Below are positions 37,624 to 47,322 of a stretch of DNA of 64,000 bases, in pieces (position 1 is the first letter of the stretch; every line of letters starts with the position of its first letter). The notes under the pieces are model-generated. The model did no database searches and was not told the DNA's origin. It was given only the letters and a program-made list of their open reading frames with translations. The translations under genes and the position numbers were made by a program. This stretch comes from Desulfovibrio litoralis DSM 11393 (lineage in GTDB: Bacteria > Desulfobacterota > Desulfovibrionia > Desulfovibrionales > Desulfovibrionaceae), in assembly GCF_900143255.1 (NCBI RefSeq), contig NZ_FRDI01000002.1, forward strand, positions 358,851 to 422,850, given 5' to 3'.

Positions 37624-38604
37624 ATGTATATTATCACAGGTGGTGCCGGTTTTATTGGTAGTGCCATGCTTTGGGAGTTAAACAGGCATGGAATTGAAAA
37701 CGTCATTATTGTGGATAACCTTGCTCATTCTGAAAAATGGAAAAATTTAGTTGGCTTGCGTTATACGGAATATATCCACAGAGATGACTTTGAAGATATG
37801 TTAAAAACAGGCAAGGCATTATGGCGACCTAAAGGCGTAATTCATCTTGGAGCTTGTTCTTCTACGACTGAAACAAACGCTGATTTTTTAATGAAAAATA
37901 ATTTTGAATATAGTCGTTTGGTTTGTAAATATGCTTTGCACCACGGAGCACGTTTTATTAACGCAAGTAGTGCTGCAACTTACGGAGACGGAACTCAAGG
38001 GTTTAACGACGGCTATGGAAAAATTGAAAACTTGCGTCCTTTAAATATGTATGGTTATTCAAAACAGCTTTTTGACCTTTGGGCAAAACGAGAAAAACTA
38101 CAAGAGAAAATAGTTAGTCTTAAATTTTTTAATGTTTATGGGCCAAACGAATATCATAAAGGCGATATGATGAGCGTTGCTTCAAAAGCCTTTAAGCAAA
38201 TTAGCGAAGGTAACCCTTTAAAACTCTTTAAATCTTATAACCCAAAATATGAAAACGGTTGTCAGATGAGAGATTTTGTTTATATTAAAGATTGTACGCG
38301 TATCATGTTTAATTTACTTGAAAACTCTGGAGTTAACGGTCTTTTTAACTTGGGTTCGGGTAAGTCTCGTTCTTGGCTTGACTTGGCAAAGGCTGTTTTT
38401 GTGGCAATGGATAAAAAGCTGAATGTTGAATTTATTGAAATGCCCGATAGTTTAAAAGAAAAATATCAATATTTTACCGAAGCCAATATGCAATCTTTAC
38501 ACAGTAAAGGGCAAGAGTTTTTGCCGACTTTTGATTTAGAGTCCGGTGTTAAAGACTATATCGTTAACTATTTAGCTACTGATAATAAATATTTATCAGT
38601 ATAA
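37624..38604 (+). CDS. hldD: ADP-L-glycero-D-manno-heptose-6-epimerase HldD
   Basis: The last step in making the ADP-heptose used for the LPS inner core. It is a 326-residue short-chain dehydrogenase/epimerase. The nucleotide motif is GGAGFIG (residues 6-12), SSAATYG supplies the Ser/Thr (about 118-124), and the catalytic Tyr-Lys lies in MYGYSKQLFDLW (about 141-152). FFNVYGPNEYHKGDMMS (about 169-185) is characteristic of HldD. It shows the organism builds a heptose-containing LPS core. The start ATG has TTTTAGGAG upstream. Confidence 0.94.
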   Translation: MYIITGGAGFIGSAMLWELNRHGIENVIIVDNLAHSEKWKNLVGLRYTEYIHRDDFEDMLKTGKALWRPKGVIHLGACSSTTETNADFLMKNNFEYSRLVCKYALHHGARFINASSAATYGDGTQGFNDGYGKIENLRPLNMYGYSKQLFDLWAKREKLQEKIVSLKFFNVYGPNEYHKGDMMSVASKAFKQISEGNPLKLFKSYNPKYENGCQMRDFVYIKDCTRIMFNLLENSGVNGLFNLGSGKSRSWLDLAKAVFVAMDKKLNVEFIEMPDSLKEKYQYFTEANMQSLHSKGQEFLPTFDLESGVKDYIVNYLATDNKYLSV

Positions 38605-38690
38605 TCCGTTAATAAAAAACATTGATTATATTGTTGATTAAGGCTATACGGATAATAAATCAACAGACTGTTATTATTTGAGACTGTGCA

Positions 38691-41600
38691 ATGGGAATTA
38701 TTTTCTTTTTATCTTTTATTATTTGTATAGCTTGCTTGTTAAAACCTAGAAAAGTTTTGGCTAATTTAATTGGCGGACTTGATTCGGGTTTTTATACTGC
38801 TGTTGCCGTTCCTCTTTTGATTTTGCGAGTTGATGACTTTACTGTTATTTCAACCAATAAAGCGTTTTCTGACCGATACTTAAAGAATAATACCGATATA
38901 AACGGTAAAAGTTTTGAAGACGTTTTTATGCCAAGTTTGGAAGTTATAAAAAATATAACAGAGCAAATTTTTTATTATAAACAAAAAAAAAGTGTCCTTG
39001 ATCTAAAAAACGAAACAGTTGTCGGACAAACATTTTTTGCGGCTACTGCGTTTAGGCAGGCTGTTGGTTGCGAACTTCTTTATCTTGATCCTCAAGATGA
39101 AAATATTGCTGTTTTGCAAGTAATTCCAAAAAAAAGCGAAATTCAGAAAATAGAAGATTCTGAACTTTTCAACTTGGTTTTAGACTCGGCTTTTTATCCT
39201 ATTTTTATTAAAAATGCTAAAAGCGAGTTTATTTTTTTAAATAATTATTATCGCCAACTTTTTGGAACTCAAAGTCAAAACCTTATAGGTGATACTGGTC
39301 TGGAATTTGTTTCAGATGAGTATGCCAAACAGGTGAGAGAAGAAGAAGAAAAGATTTTATCGGAAGCAAAAGTTTTTAATTCTGAGGTTTGGCTTACTTG
39401 TTCTAATGGTCGTAGGGTTTTGTTTAATATAAAAAAACAACCTTTATATGATAAAAATGGGAATATTATAGGTATTATCGGACAAGCGTTTGATGTTACA
39501 GCCAGAAGATTGGAACAAGAAGCCTCGGCACATGAAAAATCATTGTTGCGAACAGTTATAGACGCTATTCCCGATGTTGTATTTTTTAAAGACAGAAACT
39601 ATCGTTATGTTGGCTGTAATAAAGCTTTTGAAGCTTTGTTCGGTGTGGTTGAAAAAGATATAGTCGGAAAAATTGACTTAGATTTTTTACCGCCTGAGCT
39701 TGTTTCTAGTAATATGATCACCGACAGACAGGCTTTGTCTGGTGCAATCAACATAGTCGCTGAAGACATTACGTTAAACTTTAACAATAAAAATTTGGTT
39801 TTGGAAATTATAAAAACGCCTTATTTTTCTCAAGAAGCACAATTGCTTGGTTTGGTTTGTATCGGTCGAGATATTACCATGAGAAAAGAAGCGGAAGAAA
39901 TGACAAAAGAGGCACAAAAAATTGCCAATGACTCTAACGTTGCCAAAAGTGAATTTTTGGCCAATATGAGTCATGAAATCCGCACACCTATGAATGCCAT
40001 TATAGGGCTGGCACACCTTGCGTTAAATACCGAGCTTAACCAGAAACAACACGATTATATCAATAAAATTTATAATGCCGGTAAATCTTTATTGGGTATT
40101 ATTAATGATGTTTTGGATTTTTCTAAAATAGAAGCCAACAAACTGGAAGTAGAAAACATAACTTTTAGCTTGGACAACTCTTTTGAGAATATTTCTTCTT
40201 TATTTGGTGGAAAAAGCAATGAAAAAGGCGTTGAGCTTATTTTTGATATTGATTATGACGCTCCCGATGCTTTAATTGGCGATCCGTTACGCTTTGGGCA
40301 AATTCTTAATAACTTGGTTAGTAATTCGGTTAAATTTACTGAACAAGGAGAAATTAAAGTTAGTTGCAAAGTCGTTAAAAAAGAGGCGGAGTCTGTTACC
40401 TTAGATGTTTCCGTTAGTGATAGCGGAATAGGTATGACGGAAGAACAACAACGCAATATCTTTACTGCTTTTGGACAGGCTGATGCCTCAACTACTCGTA
40501 AATATGGCGGAACAGGTCTTGGACTAACGATTACTAAACGCTTAGTTTCAATGATGGGTGGAACTATTCGGGTTGATAGTGAATATAAAAAAGGAACAAC
40601 GATTACTTGTACTTTAACTTTTGGTATAGATAGCGAAAATGTTCAACCTTATTACCAAAACACCTTGCCTGATTTTAAAATTTTGCTTGTTGATGATGTT
40701 TTCGCTTCACAAGAAATTAGCGTAAAATTTTTGAGCCACCTTTTCTCAAATATTCATACTTTTAATAATAAAGATGTTGCATTAGCCGAACTAAAAAAGG
40801 TTAATGCCGGCGAATTGCCTTATACCTTGGCTTTGGTAAATCTTAGTAAAAATTCAGGTGATGGGCTTGAGTTTATAAAAGAAATTTACAATACTGATAA
40901 TATTGTTACGAAACCTTCAATTATTTTTGCTTTATCATATGGCATGGACAATATTCATATTAAGGTTAGAGAAGAGGGCGTAACAAGCTTTTTGCCTAAG
41001 CCTTTTACTCGGATTCAAATATATGACGCTATCAAGATGGCTGTTGATTCTGTTTCTGAAAGTAGTTTGTCTAACGACAAAGATTTGCTGATAGGTCTAA
41101 GACCTTCATTTAATAATGAAAAGATATTATTGGTTGAAGATAACTCTATTAATCAACAGGTTGCGACTGAACTTTTAGAAGAGATTAATCTAGATGTTAT
41201 TGTTGCTAATAACGGAGAAGAAGCCCTTCGCATTCTTAACGAAAACAACACGACATTTTCGCTTATTTTGATGGACTTAGAAATGCCTGTTTTAGACGGC
41301 TATGCAGCCACCAAACAGATTAGAATGCAATCTACGTTTGACCATATTCCAATTGTGGCAATGACTGCTCATGCGATGAAAGATGAGCGTGATTACTGCT
41401 TGGCTCACGGTATGAATGCTCATATCGCCAAGCCTATTGAGGTTGAATGTTTGTATGAAACAATCGGTAAGTTTATAAAATCAAATAAACTTGATAATAA
41501 AACCGGTGCTTATCCTGAACATGCTACAAAAAGCACCTTAGAAGAACTCAAGGGTTTTGATTATAAAAATGCCTTAACTCGTTTGGGTGGAAACTTGCAA

Positions 41601-42173
41601 CTGTTTATAAAACTTTTGTGCCAGTTAAAGACTAACTATATAAACGTATCGTCTGATTTACAAGTTGCACTAGATAAAAATGATAAGGTTGAAGTTGTTC
41701 GTTTAAGCAGTTCTGTAAAAAATCTTGCCGGAAATATTGGGGCAACAGCACTTTATAAAAATAGTGAAATTTTAGTAAACGAAAGTGTAAAATATAATGA
41801 TTCCAAAGAAAAAAAGATTCCGGAAACTTTAAAAACAGCCTTATCAAGTTTTACACATGCATTGCAGGAAACTTTATTGAATATTAAAAAAAGTAATATT
41901 TGTGAAAGCTTTAAAACTCAACAAGAAAAAGAAGATCAAGAACCAAGTAAAAATATAGAAGAACTAAAACCTCAATTGCTCGAATTTTGGCAGTTGTTAA
42001 AAGATTATGATGCCTCTGTTTTAGAGTTATTTAGCGTGTTAAATTCAACTTTAAGTATGATAGATTCAAAAACGGCAAAAGAAGTTAAAAAGGCTGTTGA
42101 GAGATTTGAGTTTGAAGAAGCGTTAGAACTTTTTGAAACTCTTATGAAAAAAGCTGATATTAACTTAAGTTAA
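38691..42173 (+). CDS. Hybrid sensor histidine kinase with degenerate REC1 and HPt domains
   Basis: A 1160-residue hybrid kinase. The domain order is: an N-terminal membrane helix (about 2-18), three PAS-like modules (about 30-140, 160-275, 285-400), DHp with [13 protein letters not shown] and His428, HATPase (about 535-655, [15 protein letters not shown]), REC1 (about 662-790), REC2 (about 805-925, [14 protein letters not shown] with Asp862) and a C-terminal HPt-like helix bundle (about 950-1045). REC1 has VNLSKN where the phospho-Asp should be. In the HPt the motif reads [13 protein letters not shown] where active ones have AHTLKGVAGNIGA, so His is replaced by Ser1007. Phosphate therefore stops at REC2 or goes to a separate HPt. 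The last 110 residues are helical and unassigned. Confidence 0.9.
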   Translation: MGIIFFLSFIICIACLLKPRKVLANLIGGLDSGFYTAVAVPLLILRVDDFTVISTNKAFSDRYLKNNTDINGKSFEDVFMPSLEVIKNITEQIFYYKQKKSVLDLKNETVVGQTFFAATAFRQAVGCELLYLDPQDENIAVLQVIPKKSEIQKIEDSELFNLVLDSAFYPIFIKNAKSEFIFLNNYYRQLFGTQSQNLIGDTGLEFVSDEYAKQVREEEEKILSEAKVFNSEVWLTCSNGRRVLFNIKKQPLYDKNGNIIGIIGQAFDVTARRLEQEASAHEKSLLRTVIDAIPDVVFFKDRNYRYVGCNKAFEALFGVVEKDIVGKIDLDFLPPELVSSNMITDRQALSGAINIVAEDITLNFNNKNLVLEIIKTPYFSQEAQLLGLVCIGRDITMRKEAEEMTKEAQKIANDSNVAKSEFLANMSHEIRTPMNAIIGLAHLALNTELNQKQHDYINKIYNAGKSLLGIINDVLDFSKIEANKLEVENITFSLDNSFENISSLFGGKSNEKGVELIFDIDYDAPDALIGDPLRFGQILNNLVSNSVKFTEQGEIKVSCKVVKKEAESVTLDVSVSDSGIGMTEEQQRNIFTAFGQADASTTRKYGGTGLGLTITKRLVSMMGGTIRVDSEYKKGTTITCTLTFGIDSENVQPYYQNTLPDFKILLVDDVFASQEISVKFLSHLFSNIHTFNNKDVALAELKKVNAGELPYTLALVNLSKNSGDGLEFIKEIYNTDNIVTKPSIIFALSYGMDNIHIKVREEGVTSFLPKPFTRIQIYDAIKMAVDSVSESSLSNDKDLLIGLRPSFNNEKILLVEDNSINQQVATELLEEINLDVIVANNGEEALRILNENNTTFSLILMDLEMPVLDGYAATKQIRMQSTFDHIPIVAMTAHAMKDERDYCLAHGMNAHIAKPIEVECLYETIGKFIKSNKLDNKTGAYPEHATKSTLEELKGFDYKNALTRLGGNLQLFIKLLCQLKTNYINVSSDLQVALDKNDKVEVVRLSSSVKNLAGNIGATALYKNSEILVNESVKYNDSKEKKIPETLKTALSSFTHALQETLLNIKKSNICESFKTQQEKEDQEPSKNIEELKPQLLEFWQLLKDYDASVLELFSVLNSTLSMIDSKTAKEVKKAVERFEFEEALELFETLMKKADINLS

Positions 42174-42321
42174 AATAAAGGGTTATTGTTTTAACAATTT
42201 CAAGTTTTTTATATAACCTTAACCTATTTAAAATGACAGCTAAAGTTGTTTTTTAGTAATGATATTAAGCTATAAATATTAAAGTTATTGCCGACCTTAG
42301 TTAGATAGTATTTTAAAGCAA

Positions 42322-42510
42322 TTAATCGCTAAATTCATAAAGACCAAGTATAATATCGTTTTTATAAGTAATATCTTTAATCTTACTAATGTGTGTTTTT
42401 ACTTTTTTATAATTACCACGAATCGACCATAAAACAGCTAAATTAGCTTGCTCTGTGTAATAGTGCATATTATTTTTGTTAAAATCTATATTTTCTTGGC
42501 CACCAAACAA
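42322..42510 (-). pseudogene. Probable gene remnant, hypothetical
   Basis: A 62-codon stretch from a TTG at 42510; the same frame is open further upstream to about 42580 (KNDINSQTGKLSKIATQEDPL) without any ATG before a TAG. The protein ends HISKIKDITYKNDIILGLYEFSD and looks like natural protein rather than noise, so I read this as the 3' end of a gene whose start has been lost. No function can be given. It lies in a 451-bp gap between the hybrid kinase and rnc; the rest of the gap is AT-rich with nothing visible. Confidence 0.4.
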
Positions 42511-42624
42511 GGCTAACGGATCTTCTTGAGTTGCTATTTTAGATAACTTACCGGTCTGGCTATTGATATCATTTTTAAATATTTTCTATTGTTTACAGCG
42601 TGTTATGTGTTTAAGTCTAAAAAA

Positions 42625-43338
42625 TTATTGTTTTAACAACTCCAATGCTTTTTCGGCTGCGAGTTGTTCGGCTTTTTTTACCGTGTTGCTTGATGATTCG
42701 ATAGTTACCCCATTAGGCAAACTAAGCTGAATATGAAAAGTTTTTTCGTGTTCCGGCCCTTGAGCTTGAATAAGTTTATATTGAGGAGTGGCTTTAAATG
42801 TTTTTTGTGTAATTTCTTGCAATAAGCTTTTATTGTCTTTTTGTTTTTTTGGTGTACTAATCTTTTTGTCATGATGTTGATTAAAAAGATTACAAACAAT
42901 TTTTTGAGCATTATTAAAATCACTGTCTAAAAAAATTGCTCCGAAAAGAGCCTCGAGGGCATCAGCCAATAAGTTGTCTCTTTGTCTTCCACCCTGATTT
43001 TCTTCACCTTTTCCCAATAATAAATATTGATCAAGTTTTATTTTTTTTGCAATATTTGCTAAGCTTTTGGCATTTACGGCTTGAGAGCGTAATTCTGTTA
43101 AAATTCCTTCTCTGCTGTCTGAGTGGGTTTTATATAATTGGTCTGATAAAGAAAGCTGTAAAACGGCATCACCCAAGAACTCAAGCCTTTCATTATGTGC
43201 GTTTGGTTCGAAATTTTTTGCGTTTATATTTTGTTCGTTGGAATAAGAACTGTGAGTTAGGGCTTGACGCAATAGAGAAGCGTTATTAAATTGGTAGTTG
43301 ATGGCTGTTTGCAATTGGTCGAACTTAGTAGTATACAT
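42625..43338 (-). CDS. rnc: Ribonuclease III
   Basis: A 237-residue dsRNA endonuclease that processes rRNA and mRNA. The family signature NERLEFLGDAVLQLSLSD (about residues 48-65) carries the catalytic Glu and Asp. The second acidic pair is in DALEALFGAIFLD (about 126-138), and a dsRNA-binding domain fills about 163-236, ending KKAEQLAAEKALELL. The linker between the domains is Lys-rich (DKKISTPKKQKDNK). It is divergent from the acetyl-CoA synthetase gene with 76 bp between, which must hold both promoters. Confidence 0.95.
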   Translation of the reverse strand: MYTTKFDQLQTAINYQFNNASLLRQALTHSSYSNEQNINAKNFEPNAHNERLEFLGDAVLQLSLSDQLYKTHSDSREGILTELRSQAVNAKSLANIAKKIKLDQYLLLGKGEENQGGRQRDNLLADALEALFGAIFLDSDFNNAQKIVCNLFNQHHDKKISTPKKQKDNKSLLQEITQKTFKATPQYKLIQAQGPEHEKTFHIQLSLPNGVTIESSSNTVKKAEQLAAEKALELLKQ

Positions 43339-43414
43339 AATTTGAAACGGTACTCTCAGGGTTTTGTCAATAATAAACTAAATAGTACTAAAATAATAAG
43401 GAAAAAGCAAAATA

Positions 43415-45541
43415 ATGGCTCCGCATAGAAATTTAGAGCAGATGTTTAACCCTAGTCATATTGCGATTATAGGGGCATCGGCAACATCGGGAAAGGTTGG
43501 TCATACTGTTTTGTTAAACCTTATAACGGCAGGGTATAAGGGGAAGATTTATCCCGTTAACCCTAACGTTGACACTATACTTGGTTTGCCAACAGTACGC
43601 AAGATTAATGATTTACCACAAAATCTTGATATGGCTGTTTTGTGTATCCCTTCTGAACATTGTTTGGAAGCACTGGAACAATTGGCACAAATATCAGTAA
43701 AATCAGTCGTAATTATTTCTGCCGGTTTTAAAGAAGTTGGCGGGCTTGGTTGGAAGCTTGAAGAAGAAGTAATTAAGCTGGCAAAAAAACATAACATTGC
43801 TGTTTTGGGTCCAAATTGTTTGGGCTATATCAATATTGATAAAGGTATAAATGTTACCTTTGCCGAAGGACAACCCAAATCAGGTACTATCGGATTCTTT
43901 TCGCAATCAGGTGCTTTATGTATAGGTATTATTGATTGGTCAAAAAATAAAAATATCGGCTTTTCTCATTTTATCAGCGTTGGTAACAAGGCAGTGATTG
44001 ATGAGTCAGATATTTTAACTTTTTTGGCTAATGACCCAAATACAAAAGTAATCGTTGGTTATCTTGAAAGCGTGGAAAATGGTTCTCGTTTTTTGCGTAA
44101 TGCCGAGGCAGCATCAGCAAAAAAACCCGTTATTTTATTGAGAGCAGGGAGCAGTAACTCAGGGGCAAAAGCAGCTTCGTCTCATACCGGTGCTTTAGCC
44201 GGGCGTGATGCTGCGTATGAAGCCGCCTTTAAACAATCTGGAATTTTAAGAGCCAGAGAGATGGAAGAACTTTTTCAACTCGCACAAGCTTTTGCTCTAC
44301 AGCCTATTCCGCTAGGACCAAATATCGCAGTTGTAACCAACTCAGGCGGACCGGGAATTGTTGCGGCAGATGCGTGTGAACATTATGGCTTGACTATGAC
44401 CTCTTTAAAGCCTGAGACTATTCATACTTTAAAAGAGATACTACCATCTTATGCGGCATTTTTTAACCCTGTTGATGTACTTGGTGATGCAACCCCAACT
44501 CGCATAGTGCAAACCGTGAAAACTGTTTTAGCTGATGAAATGGTACATTCTTTGGTTGTTTTACTTTCTCCGACGGCTCAAACTCCAATGGAGCAGATAG
44601 CCCGAGAACTTGTGGCAGTTTTTGAGGCGATTCCAAAAGATAAAAAGAAACCGATATTTTGTTGTTTTATGGGCGGAACTTTGGTTAATGAGGCAAAAAA
44701 TATTTTAAGTTCTGCCGGTTATCCTTGTTATGATTTTCCCGAGCCGGCTATGCGTTCGGCAAAGGCTTTGTTTGATTATAAAAAACGCAAAGAAGCCCTT
44801 CCTCCCGTTGAAGTTACTTATCGCAGAGATAAAAACAAAGCTGAAAGTGTAATTAAAAAAGCGTTAAGAGAAGGAAGTTGCGAGCTTGCGGAATTTCAGG
44901 CTCAGGGTTTACTCGAAGCTTATGAATTGCCTACTCCTACCACAAAGCTTTGTCGGACAAGCCAAGAGGCGATGGATATTGCACATAAAATAGGCTTTCC
45001 CGTCGTTATGAAAATTGCTTCACCGCATATTTTGCATAAAAGCGATGTTGGTGGTGTTGTTTTAAATATAAAAAATAAAGAAGAGGCAAAAGAAGCCTTT
45101 TTGACAATTACGTCTAAAACTCAACGTTTGAGACCTGATGCTCATATAAGTGGTTGTTTGGTTCAAGCTATGGCTCCAAGCGGTTCAAGGGAAGTTATTG
45201 TCGGGGTTAAACGAGACCCTCAATTTGGACCCTTAGTTTTGTTTGGACTGGGTGGAATTCATGTTGAAACTTTAAAAGACTTTAGTACACGTTTGGCACC
45301 GCTTACACTCAGTGATGCCCACGATATGATTAGAGAAATTAAGGCGTATCCTATTTTAGCCGGTATGCGAGGGGAAAAACCAATTAATTTTAACGCCTTG
45401 GAAGATATTCTTTTGATTATGTCTCAACTAGCGTTAGACTTTCCTCTTATTGAAGAAGCGGAGTTTAACCCTGTTTTGGTGAATGAAAAAGGGGCGTTAG
45501 TGGCTGATATAAGAATTATTTTAGCTCATAAAGAAAGTTAA
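43415..45541 (+). CDS. ADP-forming acetyl-CoA synthetase, fused alpha-beta form
   Basis: A 708-residue acyl-CoA synthetase (NDP-forming). The CoA-binding Rossmann domain is at 1-130 (IAIIGASATSGKVGHTVL), followed by succinyl-CoA-ligase-like domains (about 150-460) with the phosphohistidine loop SSHTGALAG near residue 256. The C-terminal ATP-grasp domain (about 490-705) has IGFPVVMKIASPHILHKSDVGG. It interconverts acetyl-CoA, ADP and Pi with acetate, ATP and CoA, so it can make ATP when acids such as acetate or aryl acetates are produced. It lies 109 nt before a DRTGG protein on the same strand, a pairing that suggests shared use in acyl-CoA metabolism. A protein-acetyltransferase (Pat) relative is less likely, since no GNAT domain is present. 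Confidence 0.9.
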   Translation: MAPHRNLEQMFNPSHIAIIGASATSGKVGHTVLLNLITAGYKGKIYPVNPNVDTILGLPTVRKINDLPQNLDMAVLCIPSEHCLEALEQLAQISVKSVVIISAGFKEVGGLGWKLEEEVIKLAKKHNIAVLGPNCLGYINIDKGINVTFAEGQPKSGTIGFFSQSGALCIGIIDWSKNKNIGFSHFISVGNKAVIDESDILTFLANDPNTKVIVGYLESVENGSRFLRNAEAASAKKPVILLRAGSSNSGAKAASSHTGALAGRDAAYEAAFKQSGILRAREMEELFQLAQAFALQPIPLGPNIAVVTNSGGPGIVAADACEHYGLTMTSLKPETIHTLKEILPSYAAFFNPVDVLGDATPTRIVQTVKTVLADEMVHSLVVLLSPTAQTPMEQIARELVAVFEAIPKDKKKPIFCCFMGGTLVNEAKNILSSAGYPCYDFPEPAMRSAKALFDYKKRKEALPPVEVTYRRDKNKAESVIKKALREGSCELAEFQAQGLLEAYELPTPTTKLCRTSQEAMDIAHKIGFPVVMKIASPHILHKSDVGGVVLNIKNKEEAKEAFLTITSKTQRLRPDAHISGCLVQAMAPSGSREVIVGVKRDPQFGPLVLFGLGGIHVETLKDFSTRLAPLTLSDAHDMIREIKAYPILAGMRGEKPINFNALEDILLIMSQLALDFPLIEEAEFNPVLVNEKGALVADIRIILAHKES

Positions 45542-45650
45542 TTGGCAATAAAGTTAATTAGTTGATAAGAGTTAATAAAAAATAGCGTTATATTTTGTTT
45601 GTTTTGTAATAAAATAAAAATAACTTTTTTAATATTTCAGGAGAAAATAT

Positions 45651-46718
45651 ATGGTACCCGGTTTGTTTATTGGTGCTACAAGTGGTTATGCCGGTAAAAA
45701 TACTATGCTGATGGGTATAGGTTTAAGGTTAATGCGTGAAAATATTAATCTTGGCTATATGAAGCCGGTTGGGCTTAATTTGGTTAAACATAACGGACAA
45801 CAAGGTGATGAAGACGCTGTTTTTGTTCAAGAGGTTTTGGGCTTAAGTGAAAACCCCGAAGACGTTACGCCGATTGTTGTTACTCAAGATTTTAAAGTGC
45901 AAGCGTTTCAAAGCGGAGTTGAAGACCAACTTCCAAAGATTAAAAAATCCTATGAAAAACTGGCACAAAACAAAGAATTAATGCTCTTAGGCGGTTCCGG
46001 AAATATGTTTACCGCTCGTTATTGCAATCTTGATGCTATGCGTTTAGTAAAAGAAATGGGTTGGAAGGTGCTTGTTGTCGAACGTTTTTCCAATGCGTTA
46101 AAATATGATTTGTTGACTGTTTATAAAGATATGCTTAAAGACCAAATGTTGGGTGTAATTCTTAACGATATTCCCAATATCTTTATGTCTGAGGTAGAAG
46201 GCTTAATTAAACCTTACCTTGAACGTAGTGGTATTCCGGTTTTGGGAATAGTTCCGAAAGATCAACTGATGAGTTCTATTTCTGTAAGCGATTTAACCGA
46301 AAGTCTTTCGGCTCGTGTTATTTCCGCCCAAGAACGTTGCAGTACCATGATTGAAAACTTTTTAATCGGTTCTATGCAGGTTGAAAACTTTATGGCATAT
46401 TTACGTCGTCATAAAAAAGCGGCGGTTATTGTTGGCGGAGATAGAGCAGATATTCAATTGGTCGCTCTTGAATCAGGCTGTCCTTGTTTGGTTTTAACGG
46501 GAAATATTTATCCTAACGATATTATTTTATCTAGAGCCGATGCTCTGGGTATTCCGATTTTATTGGTGCGAGAAGATACTTATTCCGTTGCGAATAAAAT
46601 GGAACAGGTTTTATTTAGACATAAGCTTAGAGATCCTATAAAAGTGCGTCAAGGGGCACAGTTAGTTGCCGGCTCTCTTAACTTTATTGCAATTAAAGAG
46701 GCTCTTGGTTTAAGATAA
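45651..46718 (+). CDS. DRTGG-domain P-loop protein (BioD/CobQ-like)
   Basis: A 355-residue protein related to the N-terminal part of long phosphotransacetylases. Residues 1-200 have a dethiobiotin-synthetase-like NTPase fold: GLFIGATSGYAGKNTMLMGIG at about 3-23 with a modified P-loop, then YMKPVGLN and LLGGSGNMF. Residues about 215-330 form a DRTGG domain (AAVIVGGDRADIQLVALESG). The catalytic phosphotransacetylase domain is absent. The role is unknown; because it follows the ADP-forming acetyl-CoA synthetase it may sense acetyl-CoA or nucleotide state. A MITE copy lies 14 nt after its stop. Confidence 0.82.
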   Translation: MVPGLFIGATSGYAGKNTMLMGIGLRLMRENINLGYMKPVGLNLVKHNGQQGDEDAVFVQEVLGLSENPEDVTPIVVTQDFKVQAFQSGVEDQLPKIKKSYEKLAQNKELMLLGGSGNMFTARYCNLDAMRLVKEMGWKVLVVERFSNALKYDLLTVYKDMLKDQMLGVILNDIPNIFMSEVEGLIKPYLERSGIPVLGIVPKDQLMSSISVSDLTESLSARVISAQERCSTMIENFLIGSMQVENFMAYLRRHKKAAVIVGGDRADIQLVALESGCPCLVLTGNIYPNDIILSRADALGIPILLVREDTYSVANKMEQVLFRHKLRDPIKVRQGAQLVAGSLNFIAIKEALGLR

Positions 46719-46732
46719 ATTATTCTATAGTG

Positions 46733-46849
46733 AGCCTATTACACAATGGTCTCGTAGTTTCCCAAAAACACGAATAAGGATACTAGACTATGTGCATGCA
46801 GAGCATAAAGCGATGATAAAAGCAGGTAAAACAAGTTTTGCAATGGTCT
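46733..46849 (+). mobile_element. MITE-like element, copy H (117 bp) with perfect 7-bp target duplication
   Basis: The clearest insertion. TATAGTG (46726-46732) is repeated exactly at 46850-46856. The ends are AGCCTATTACACAA and TTTTGCAATGGTCT, imperfect inverted repeats of about 14 bp. It contains ACACGAATAAGGATACTAGA, as in copy G, and GCATAAAGCGATGATAAAAGC. It lies between the DRTGG gene and hypA. Confidence 0.9.
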
Positions 46850-46925
46850 TATAGTGTTATTATTACTCAAAGTGATTGTTAAATTTGAGTTTGAGCAACT
46901 ATTTAAGGAATGATGAGGTAGCTTT

Positions 46926-47282
46926 GTGCATGAAACTTCAATGGTTATGAGTATTTTAGACATAGTTAAAGATACCCTTAAAACCCATAATGCCTCTAGA
47001 GTTACCCAAATTACTCTTGTTCTTGGTGAATTTGTGTGTGTTGAACCAAAGGCTTTAAGCTCTTGTTTTGAAATTTTTGCTCAAGGTACTCCGGCAGAAG
47101 GGGCAAACTTAGTTTTTGAACGTATATCAACGACAAGGTCTTGCGTTAACTGTGAAAAAATATATGAAAAGTCAGATGAATACAATATTTGCCAGACCTG
47201 TGGCGGGAAAATTGCTTTTTCCGGCGGGCGAGAATTTTATCTTAAAAGTTTGGAGTTGGAATCAGAAGATTCTGAAACATAA
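46926..47282 (+). CDS. hypA: Hydrogenase nickel incorporation protein HypA
   Basis: A 118-residue metallochaperone that delivers nickel to [NiFe] hydrogenase with HypB. The start is GTG at 46926, giving MHETSM; the N-terminal Met-His-Glu is the nickel site and fixes this start. The zinc loop has two C-x-x-C pairs, SCVNCEK and ICQTCGG (about residues 74-99). The length is typical. No hydrogenase genes or hypB lie in the window, so it is an isolated member of the maturation set. A GAGGTAG ribosome site lies before the GTG. Confidence 0.94.
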   Translation: MHETSMVMSILDIVKDTLKTHNASRVTQITLVLGEFVCVEPKALSSCFEIFAQGTPAEGANLVFERISTTRSCVNCEKIYEKSDEYNICQTCGGKIAFSGGREFYLKSLELESEDSET

Positions 47283-47322
47283 CGTTATAATTTACATGGG
47301 TTTATAATTTAATAAGATCAAT

